49,747 nucleotides of DNA from an uncultured Bacteroidales bacterium (GTDB lineage Bacteria; Bacteroidota; Bacteroidia; Bacteroidales; F082): contig CAJOEZ010000019.1 of assembly GCA_905233685.1 (NCBI GenBank), positions 1 to 49,747 on the forward strand, read 5' to 3'. How positions within the stretch are numbered: the first letter of the stretch is position 1; each line of letters begins with the position of its first letter. A program made the position numbers and the translations under genes. Shown piece by piece: positions 34,201 through 40,914 of the stretch. The notes below the pieces were generated by a model that did not search any database, was not told where the DNA came from, and was given only the letters and a program-made list of their open reading frames with translations.

Positions 34201-37200
34201 CAGAGGAAGATCCCTATCTTATCAGCAGCACTGCCGACTGGAACGCCTTTGTGGCGAATGTCATTACCGGCAACTCCTACAGCGGCCAGTATGTGGAACT
34301 GACTAACAACATCAGTGTCGCCCAGAAATGCGGCTATGTGATGCAAACAACACCGAGCAGGGCTTTCAGTGGCACCTTCATCGGCAACGACCACACCATC
34401 ACCGCCACCATCAACGATATGAGTGCCGACTATGGTACGGCTCTCTTCAGCTATATCAACGGCGCCACCATCAAGAACCTGACTGTGGCGGGTTCCATCA
34501 CCTCATCCAACAGGTACGCGGCAGGCCTTGTGAGCTATGCCGAGGGCACCAACCTCATTGAAAAATGCTACGTCACTGCTACGCTGAACATCAAGAGCGA
34601 CTACGCAGGCGGCATCATTGGCCACGGTATGACATCGGCCACCACCATCACGGAAAGCATCTTTGCCGGCACCTTCAACGGAATTGGTGGCAATCGTGCC
34701 AACGTCGGAGGAATATGGGGATGGAGCACCGATGGTACACCCACCTTGCAGTCCTGCTTGGAAGCGGGTAACTACAACAACATTTCGTCCATGCATCCTA
34801 TGGGCTTGCAAGGCGAAAAGGGCACCATCGAAAACAGTTACTATGTACACACACAGATCGGCTCGCCCGCCAACGCCTGCATTGTCAGCGGCGCCCTTCA
34901 GGCCTACACCTCGGCTCCTGACAATGAAATCTACTGGCAATTTACAGCTGCCGATGGCAATAATTACTATCTGTCTTGCACCGTCAATGACGTATTGTCA
35001 TCCTACGAATGGCAGACTGGTTCCCCTGACATCAGCTTTACGCCAGTCGTGAAAGGCATCACCGGTGAGGCTCTCACCTTGGGCACCGACTATACAGCCA
35101 AGCTGGATGGCAATAATGTGACGTCATTCCCAATCACCATCAATTCGGCAGGTACACATACGCTCACCTTCACAGGCATGGGCCAATACTATAACGGATC
35201 GAAGACCTTCAGCATAGTGCTGCATGGTCCGTTTGCGGGTGCAGGAACATCTGAGAATGACCCCTACCTTATCAACAATGCAACCGACTGGGCATATTTG
35301 GCCGACAATGTAGCCTATGGAAAGGACTACAGTGGCAAGTACTTTAAGCTGACCGCCGACATCGATGTTACTGAGATGGTGGGCACCATCACACACGACT
35401 TCAAAGGCACCTTTGACGGCGGCGGCAATACGCTGACCTTTACTAAAGGCACGTCTGAAAGACCTTTCGCCGAAGACCATTGCGCTCCATTCCGCTCTGT
35501 TAGCAACGCCACTATTAAGAACCTTAAGGTGACAGGCAATATTTACTCATTCAAAAAGTACGCCGCCGGACTGGTTGCCCGCAGCAACGGCACTACAAAC
35601 ATCAGCTCTTGCGTCGTCGGCACAGTCATCCATAGCGGCATTACTGGCGACGGCACACACGGCGGCATCATTGGCCATCCATTCGGCACGCTGACTATTT
35701 CAGATTGCGTCTATAATGGCCGTCTGCTCACCAACAATGGCACTACCAAGTGCGGTGGCTTTGTTGGCTGGTTTAATGGCAACAACGTCACTGTCAAAAA
35801 TTCGCTTTATGCCCCCAACACCAGCATCACACCAGCTGCTGGCGAGACGGACATCACCGACGGTGCCACCTTCGTGCGCGGCGGTAACATAGACGAATAC
35901 TGCTACTACACTCAGGCCTTGGGCGATGCTAATGCACAGGGGATTCAGGTCTTTGCCACCCTCCCCAGCAATGAAGTCTGCATACAGGCACAGGCACTCG
36001 ACGAAAATATGTACTATCACCCCTGCATTGTCAGCGGTGTGGAAGCGACTTACGAACTGGAAGACAACCTGAAAATCACGCTGAACGTGACAGGCCTCAA
36101 TGGAGAACTTACCCTTAGCGAACACTACACGGCTACACTGAACGGTGTTGCGGTGCAACAAAACACCATCAACATCACCGCAGGGGGCTACTACACACTT
36201 ATCCTCACAGGCATTCCGGATGACTACACCGGATCAAAACAAATCACATTTGTAGTGACGCATGATCTTCCTGGCAATGGAACAGAGGATGATCCATATC
36301 TCATCAAGAATGAAGCTAACTGGAATCAGTTTGCGGTCAATGTAGCCAGTGGCATGGACTACAGCGGCGAGTACGTGAAACTGAACGCCAACATCAGCGT
36401 TTCCTCAATGGTGGGTACCAGCGAACACCCCTTCAAGGGTATCTTCCTCGGCGACGACCGCTATACGCTGACCTTCACGGCTGGCTCGCCATCCGCACCC
36501 GTCAACGAGGAATACTGCGCACCGTTCCGCTATGTGAGAGGCGCCACTATTGAAAACCTTAAGGTGGGCGGCGACATTTACATGTCCAAGAAGTTTGCTG
36601 CCGGACTGGTCAGCCGTACCAGCAGCATTGCGGGTGACGGCACTCACGGCGGCATTGTATCCATGCCTTCAGCCAAACTGAACATGACAGGCTGCGTCTA
36701 TGACGGACGTCTGTTCACCACCAATGGCACTGATTGCTGCGGCGGACTCATAGGCTGGCATAATGGCTGTATCACCAACGTCAGCAATTCGTTCTATATC
36801 CCCAACACCGGCATAACACCGGCTGTGGGCGAAACGGCTATCACTAACGGTGCCACCATCGTGCGTGGCAGAAACGCAACCCAGACCTGCTACTACGCCG
36901 AGACGTTAGGCGAGGCCCAAGGCACGCGAATCTATGTCAGCCATGGGAACGATTTCTACAAAAAGATTACGGCCAATAACCATACCTACTATCAGCTTTG
37001 TACGATCAGTAACGTTACTGATGCCTATCAGTACACGGGCGAGGACATTACCATCGTTCCAACCGTCAAGGCTGCCGACGGCACGGAGCTCACGAATGAT
37101 ACCGACTACACCTATGCTTTCAATCCTTCTCCAGTGAATGAAAAAGGCGACTACACCCTGACCATCACTGCCAAGGGTAGCGACTGTGTTGGCTCAAAGA

Positions 37201-39128
37201 GCATTTCGTTTGCCGTGACAGACATCAACCCCATGACTGCTGAATCGACCGTACTGACAACAGGTGAATATAAGGTATATGGCAACATTACTGTCAACCA
37301 ACGCATCACAATCAGCGGCGATGTCGTGCTGAATCTTGGTGCGGGCAACACGCTTACCGCCAAGAAAGGCATTGAACTGAGCGAGGGCAACACACTGACC
37401 ATCAACGGACCTGGCTCACTGATTATCGACGACTGCAATGACAACAAATCGGGTATTGGAGCCGTGCGTGTGGGCACCCTTGTCATCAACGGTGGCTACC
37501 TCAATGTAAAGGGTCACGCTACAGCAGCCGGATTGGGTGGCGATTATAACAACACTTCGGGTGGAAGCATCACCATCAATGGCGGCGTGGTCATTGCCGA
37601 GGGCGGAGTTTTTTCCGCAGGCATAGGCGGTGGTGTAAGCGACTCAGACCAGACTGGTGTATGCGGCGATATCGTCATCAATGGCGGTCAGGTAACTGCA
37701 GGTTCTAGCATTGGGTTCTTTGGGATTGGTATTGGACCTGGATATAGAATTCTTGGAGGACCTGCTAAGAGCGGAACGCTGACCATCGGCTGGACCAACC
37801 CCAACGACTTCGTCAAAAGCATCGGTCACATTTATAGAGGAGAGACTGTTTTGAATAGCGTTACTTTTGTCGAGGGCAAACGATTCTTCATTGATGGCAC
37901 ACAGACCATTGCCACTGCCGCAGACATCGAAGGCAATAAGATTGTACCTGCCATGACGACTGTCATTGATGGCTATGGCGAAGGCAACGATGGTTGGGCC
38001 TTCATTGCTTCGCCAGTGGTAGATAACATAGCGCCTACAGCGGTAGATAACCTCGTTGGAACAGAGATCTCAACAGGCGTTTACGACTTCGACCTCTACC
38101 GCTTGAATCCGACTAGTGTCATTTGGGAGAACTACCATCAGCACAACACACAGGAGGATCCTTTCATGCTCGTCAACGGCCAAGGCTACCTCTATGCCAC
38201 CAAGGAAACCAAGACTTTGATGTTTTATGGTCCCTACAACACAGGCACAGAGAAGGAGATCGAGAACCTGCCTAAAGGCTTCAACCTTGTGGGCAACCCG
38301 TTCATCACCGATGCCTACGTCAACAAGCCTTACTATACGCTGAACGGCGACGGCTCAGCCATCTTGACGACCACGTCCGAAGACGCCATCGCGCCCTGCC
38401 ACGGTGTCATCGTGGAATTGGATGGCAACGAAAGCGTCACCTTCAGCACTTCGGCTCCAACACAGCAGAGTGCCAACAATGGCGGTTTACAGATTACGCT
38501 GAGTCAAATCGTTAATCCCGTCCCGTCATCGCGAGGAGAAACGACGAAGCAACCTGCTCTCGACAACGCCATCGTTACTTTCAACGAAGGCTCGGAACTT
38601 GGCAAGTTCTACTTCGGCGAGCAGAACGCCAACATCTACCTGCCGCAGAACGGCAAGGAATACGCCGTCGCCTTCAGTGAAGGCCAAGGCGAGATGCCCC
38701 TGAACTTCGAGGCTAACGAAAACGGCACCTACACGATTTCGGTGAATCCCGAAGGCGTTGACATGCAATATCTGCACCTTATAGATAATATGACCGGTGC
38801 CGACATCGACTTGCTGCAAACGCCAACCTATACCTTTACCGCGAAGACCAACGATTACGCCTCGCGCTTCCGCCTTATCTTTGCCGCTCAGTCCTCCGAA
38901 GCTGCCGAAAGTGCAGACCAAGCCTTTGCCTTCAATAGCAACGGTGACTGGATCATCCTCAATGAAGGCAAAGCCACCCTGCAAGTGATTGACCTCAACG
39001 GTCGCATCCTCAGAAGCGAGACCATCAATGGCTGCGTCAGCAAAGCCATCAACGTTGCGGCTGGTATTTACATCCTGCGCCTAATCGACGGGAAGGAGGC
39101 TAGGACGCAGAAGATTTTGATACCATAA
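31248..39128 (+). CDS. Giant secreted Gly-rich beta-helix/GLUG surface protein B with T9SS-like tail
   Basis: A 2626-residue paralogue of protein A. The signal peptide (1-21) ends AWAQ and is followed by the shared TEWDQVYLLTQTTSANW. The Gly-rich region covers about 98-390. GLUG-like blocks starting with patterns such as GTSENDPYLINNATDWAYLA lie at about 395-637, 978-1211, 1328-1571 and 1671-1885. Between and after them sit four Ig-like units of about 75 residues (about 671-745, 1245-1325, 1590-1670, 1915-1992). Two beta-helix segments with INGGTINVHGG repeats lie at about 770-918 and 2005-2178. The conserved C-terminal region begins GYGEGNDGWAF (about 2241) and the tail ends IYILRLIDGKEARTQKILIP. 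It is probably a surface adhesin or glycan-binding protein; no catalytic motif is seen. Confidence 0.88.
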   Translation: MNKRFLFVFAALLAITQGAWAQTEWDQVYLLTQTTSANWTPINAGSTDGYVLGTSGTTTYYYITSNLNFTNNRTDNGGNGNSGIKIQGTVYLYVPEGVTLTCTGANASGQTGAGAGIELTEGNTLNIIGNGTLNATGGNAANGGNGANGGNAECTYDESILGGSGGNGGNGGGGAGAGIGTRGANGGNGGAGGQRNGSYGQETTQYGVDGNAGSAGSTAGAMGNLYVVASSVNLSATGGSAGSSGTGGNRGLTASQHPGSNLYMASGGGGGGAGGFGGGASNIGTGGPGGGGGGGGAAGNVAWVVYSGTANGYYHAGAKGGKGGTNSNGTPAPDGTSIELTNPKYADIQAGGLRPDASDYDDDDGWEEGNAWHDGGDGGGCGNASSNGSAVSLALWPTSGAGTAENPYLINNADEWNTFATNVNNGISFNGKCIQLNNSIIVSTMVGLCEESPYAPRPFSGTFLGNGKTLTVSISSSATGTGTNEQGVAPFHYIKGATIKDLTVAGTIASASYYTAGIVGFAHGSNLIEGCTVTATLNISNNYAGGIIGHAMNSITTVKDCFFNGTFNGVSGSRINIGAIWGWCNSAIGVLQNCWEKGTYNNITSMHPMGLMAAATTGTVTTTSCLYVNQQIGTPTNANTIVGASQVSTSAPGSGIYGPVKTPDNSVYYLPCVVSGIKDKYVRTGSAIVPDIVVTCNEIALENGTDYEVTIANNVNLGTAQVTVTGKGSYSGTESFTFSIVDYEIVNSAITRLQNKAYKVIKNTRIDWDRVVVEGDVILILGEGTTLEVPFGIEVSAGNSLTIEGPGTLQISGWFSPCAGIGADNPGTIIINGGTINVHGGMNSAGLGGSQSSTGAGRVIINGGVVNATGDGYAPGIGAGGYGRCCEIVINGGQVTAKPGAHGDHGIGVDDYNDLSGTLTIGWTHPDDFIDSKSGIRLAIVNFADGKQFVYEGTQNIATGANFNTGGDKKIVPFIATGTLPGTGTEEDPYLISSTADWNAFVANVITGNSYSGQYVELTNNISVAQKCGYVMQTTPSRAFSGTFIGNDHTITATINDMSADYGTALFSYINGATIKNLTVAGSITSSNRYAAGLVSYAEGTNLIEKCYVTATLNIKSDYAGGIIGHGMTSATTITESIFAGTFNGIGGNRANVGGIWGWSTDGTPTLQSCLEAGNYNNISSMHPMGLQGEKGTIENSYYVHTQIGSPANACIVSGALQAYTSAPDNEIYWQFTAADGNNYYLSCTVNDVLSSYEWQTGSPDISFTPVVKGITGEALTLGTDYTAKLDGNNVTSFPITINSAGTHTLTFTGMGQYYNGSKTFSIVLHGPFAGAGTSENDPYLINNATDWAYLADNVAYGKDYSGKYFKLTADIDVTEMVGTITHDFKGTFDGGGNTLTFTKGTSERPFAEDHCAPFRSVSNATIKNLKVTGNIYSFKKYAAGLVARSNGTTNISSCVVGTVIHSGITGDGTHGGIIGHPFGTLTISDCVYNGRLLTNNGTTKCGGFVGWFNGNNVTVKNSLYAPNTSITPAAGETDITDGATFVRGGNIDEYCYYTQALGDANAQGIQVFATLPSNEVCIQAQALDENMYYHPCIVSGVEATYELEDNLKITLNVTGLNGELTLSEHYTATLNGVAVQQNTINITAGGYYTLILTGIPDDYTGSKQITFVVTHDLPGNGTEDDPYLIKNEANWNQFAVNVASGMDYSGEYVKLNANISVSSMVGTSEHPFKGIFLGDDRYTLTFTAGSPSAPVNEEYCAPFRYVRGATIENLKVGGDIYMSKKFAAGLVSRTSSIAGDGTHGGIVSMPSAKLNMTGCVYDGRLFTTNGTDCCGGLIGWHNGCITNVSNSFYIPNTGITPAVGETAITNGATIVRGRNATQTCYYAETLGEAQGTRIYVSHGNDFYKKITANNHTYYQLCTISNVTDAYQYTGEDITIVPTVKAADGTELTNDTDYTYAFNPSPVNEKGDYTLTITAKGSDCVGSKSISFAVTDINPMTAESTVLTTGEYKVYGNITVNQRITISGDVVLNLGAGNTLTAKKGIELSEGNTLTINGPGSLIIDDCNDNKSGIGAVRVGTLVINGGYLNVKGHATAAGLGGDYNNTSGGSITINGGVVIAEGGVFSAGIGGGVSDSDQTGVCGDIVINGGQVTAGSSIGFFGIGIGPGYRILGGPAKSGTLTIGWTNPNDFVKSIGHIYRGETVLNSVTFVEGKRFFIDGTQTIATAADIEGNKIVPAMTTVIDGYGEGNDGWAFIASPVVDNIAPTAVDNLVGTEISTGVYDFDLYRLNPTSVIWENYHQHNTQEDPFMLVNGQGYLYATKETKTLMFYGPYNTGTEKEIENLPKGFNLVGNPFITDAYVNKPYYTLNGDGSAILTTTSEDAIAPCHGVIVELDGNESVTFSTSAPTQQSANNGGLQITLSQIVNPVPSSRGETTKQPALDNAIVTFNEGSELGKFYFGEQNANIYLPQNGKEYAVAFSEGQGEMPLNFEANENGTYTISVNPEGVDMQYLHLIDNMTGADIDLLQTPTYTFTAKTNDYASRFRLIFAAQSSEAAESADQAFAFNSNGDWIILNEGKATLQVIDLNGRILRSETINGCVSKAINVAAGIYILRLIDGKEARTQKILIP
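31503..31569. repeat. 67-bp tract identical to one in gene A (copy 2)
   Basis: Identical to 26253-26319, including synonymous positions, at the equivalent place in the protein (IQGTVYLYVPEGVTLTCTGA). Confidence 0.85.
38522..38554. repeat. Possible dispersed element CGTCATCGCGAGGAG...CGACGAAGCAACC in frame in gene B
   Basis: This 33-base stretch encodes the insert PSSRGETTKQ where protein A has a shorter, unrelated stretch (IVNPVPSSRGETTKQPALDN against TVATRGGAEAKTIDN). It closely resembles a short repeat of the form CGTCATTGCGAGGAGC...CGACGAAGCAATCC, which I recall from many bacterial genomes. Only one copy is in this window, so the call rests on that memory and on the alignment gap. Confidence 0.5.
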
Positions 39129-39136
39129 ATTGGGGA

Positions 39137-39202
39137 TTGTAGGGCTGGCATGTCGTGGAAGCCGTCGCACAATGCGGTTGCCATAATTTGCCAGCCCTAC
39201 AA
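39137..39202. repeat. Inverted repeat TTGTAGGGCTGGCA ... TGCCAGCCCTACAA
   Basis: Perfect 14-bp arms at 39137-39150 and 39189-39202 enclose 38 bases. The GTAGGGCTG/CAGCCCTAC ends match the hairpins at 14204 and 45006. It lies 9 bases after the stop of giant gene B. Confidence 0.8.
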
Positions 39203-39248
39203 AACCGAAACGATATCATTCAACGGGAAACAACTAAACAACTAATAA

Positions 39249-39292
39249 AAAAGACCACAATCTGCAGGAATCCTGCGGATTGTGGCTTTTTT
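39249..39292. terminator. Strong, probably bidirectional Rho-independent terminator
   Basis: A 15-base stem CCACAATCTGCAGGA (39255-39269) pairs with TCCTGCGGATTGTGG (39271-39285) with one G-T pair, then CTTTTTT on the plus side and a run of A on the other side. It sits between giant gene B and the convergent small gene at 39320, so it can stop transcription from both directions. Confidence 0.9.
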
Positions 39293-39319
39293 ATGTAACG
39301 AATTATATGACGAAGGATT

Positions 39320-39520
39320 TTATTCCTGTTCCATCATCGCCCTGACTTCCTTGGCTTTCACGGTGTAGATGTTGCCATCGGCATCGCAAAGGTAGAAGGA
39401 ACCGTTGTGGCGGCAACGCATGGTAATCAACCTTTGAAGCGAGAGGTCAAGACCCCCCATCAGTTTCTTAGTGAAGGATGAAACCTCATTCTTCTTGGCT
39501 TTCACTGTTACTGTTGTCAT
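39320..39520 (-). CDS. Small protein of unknown function overlapping the zeta-like kinase gene
   Basis: A 66-residue protein starting MTTVTVKAKKNEVSSF and ending VKAKEVRAMMEQE, overlapping the 3' end of the kinase gene by 35 bases in another frame. An earlier ATG (39548-39550, MKKNSKKSDN) would extend it by 10 residues. The C-terminal half, SFYLCDADGNIYTVKAKEVR, looks like a small beta fold. The tight overlap shows the two are translated from one message. It could be a partner or antitoxin of the kinase, although antitoxins more often come first. No family is recognised. Confidence 0.65.
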   Translation of the reverse strand: MTTVTVKAKKNEVSSFTKKLMGGLDLSLQRLITMRCRHNGSFYLCDADGNIYTVKAKEVRAMMEQE

Positions 39521-40079
39521 ATTGTCTGATTTTTTTGAATTTTTCTTCATTGTAAAACTTGATGGATTTGATGTTTCCTTCGGCGATGACCTCGGAGGGC
39601 ATGATGCTGTTGTCGATGAACAGGAAATAGTCAACGACGGGACAATAAAGGTGGAAAAGGTTCTTGATGCCCGCACGGTAACGCCTGCGGATGATATTGT
39701 CGTCCACATGATGGCCGCCGTGCTTCACTCGCTCCGCCACACGCTTGATAGCCAAGTCGGGGCTTTGCAGCCAAAAATAAATCAGGCTGGCTTTGTAGCC
39801 TTCCTCGCGGGCTTTCTTGATGAGTGCGTGATAGGATTTTGCGGCCAAGGTGGTTTCGATGGCAAAGTCTTCTTTGTCAGCGATAAGTTTTTTGATGCGT
39901 GAGAGCATCAGGCGACCTGCGGCAACCTTGGCACCGTCGGGGTTGAGCGGCGACAGGCCCTTGGCGATTTCATCGCAGTTGACGAACTCCTTGCATTGCA
40001 GCGTCTCGGGCAAAACCGTCAGTGAGGCGGTCGTTTTTCCCGCTCCGTTACAGCCTGATATGATATATAAACTCGGCAT
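39486..40079 (-). CDS. Zeta-toxin-like P-loop kinase (COG4185 type)
   Basis: A 197-residue ATP-binding protein. The Walker A motif GCNGAGKTT is at residues 9-17. FVNCDEIAKGLSPLNPDGAK is the conserved segment with the putative catalytic Asp of zeta-type kinases, and DFAIETTLAAKSY is the second family signature. GGHHVDDNIIRRRYRAGIKN supplies the arginines expected to contact ATP. Zeta toxins phosphorylate UDP-N-acetylglucosamine; chromosomal relatives are often uncharacterised. I use the ATG at 40077-40079, not the TTG just before it. Confidence 0.85.
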   Translation of the reverse strand: MPSLYIISGCNGAGKTTASLTVLPETLQCKEFVNCDEIAKGLSPLNPDGAKVAAGRLMLSRIKKLIADKEDFAIETTLAAKSYHALIKKAREEGYKASLIYFWLQSPDLAIKRVAERVKHGGHHVDDNIIRRRYRAGIKNLFHLYCPVVDYFLFIDNSIMPSEVIAEGNIKSIKFYNEEKFKKIRQYDNSNSESQEE

Positions 40080-40132
40080 CAAATATAATTCTGCTCGTTT
40101 TGGTATGGCATATTTCGTGCCAAAACCGGCTG

Positions 40133-40140
40133 CAAAGATA
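40133..40140 (-). promoter_or_regulatory. -7 promoter box TATCTTTG for the zeta-like kinase gene
   Basis: Minus-strand TATCTTTG matches TAnnTTTG, 53 bases before the kinase start. The rest of the 254-base gap to 40334 holds AT-rich sequence and a weak plus-strand TATTTTTA at 40286-40293; I see no gene in it. Confidence 0.6.
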
Positions 40141-40333
40141 CAACTTTTGTGGTTCGCTCAACACTTTTCCACACTTTTCCACAACACTTTTTTTGAACAA
40201 AATATGTTAATAAGCTGAAATTCAGGAAGAAAAATTTTCAAAAGATTATCTGTGCCTGAAAGTTCGCCCAAAACCGAAAAATGTGTATTTTTACCGACTG
40301 AAACGAAGTGTCCAACGGAGTTAATTTGATGTT

Positions 40334-40906
40334 ATGAAAGTTCTGAAACTGATAGCGTTAGCGTTTTCAACGGTGCTTCTCGCCGCCTGCATGAAGCCGG
40401 TGGAATACCCCATTGAGCCAAAGATTGCCTATGAGGGCTTCACCTATATTTTCAACGCCGACAGCACTTTCAGCGGCGAAGGCATCCTTGCGTTCTCCTA
40501 CACCGACGGCGATGGCGACCTCGGCCTCAATGACGATGACACGATGTCACCTTTTGGCCCAAACGATCCTTACTATTATAATATGGTGGTCGATTACCTG
40601 AAGTGCGTCAACGGCGTGTTCGTGAAGACGCCCTTGCTGAGTTGGAACCAGCAGACGCAAAGCTACGACACGGTGTCGTTCAATGCGCGTTTCCACCGCC
40701 TGCGCGACAACGACGACCCCAAGGCCATCAGCGGCACGATGGAATATACCATGCCCGTGCAGAATCCGCTCTCACCTGACGACACCATAAAGTTTGAGAT
40801 TCACATCATTGACCGCGCGCTGCACGAAAGCAATGTGATTCAAACCGAAGCGATATTCACTAATCCAGTCATTTTTGGAAGCAAATCTGACATAAATCTA
40901 AAATAA
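40334..40906 (+). CDS. Lipoprotein with acidic DGDGDLGL motif
   Basis: A 190-residue lipoprotein with lipobox LAAC (Cys19). The mature part contains FSYTDGDGDLGLNDDDT, an acidic loop that may bind Ca2+, and a second half rich in beta strands (EIHIIDRALHESNVIQTEAI). Similar lipoproteins with a Y.DGDGD(I/L)G motif are common in Bacteroidota, without known function. It lies 8 bases before the aminopeptidase gene and probably belongs to its operon. Confidence 0.82.
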   Translation: MKVLKLIALAFSTVLLAACMKPVEYPIEPKIAYEGFTYIFNADSTFSGEGILAFSYTDGDGDLGLNDDDTMSPFGPNDPYYYNMVVDYLKCVNGVFVKTPLLSWNQQTQSYDTVSFNARFHRLRDNDDPKAISGTMEYTMPVQNPLSPDDTIKFEIHIIDRALHESNVIQTEAIFTNPVIFGSKSDINLK

Positions 40907-40914
40907 ACCGTTCT

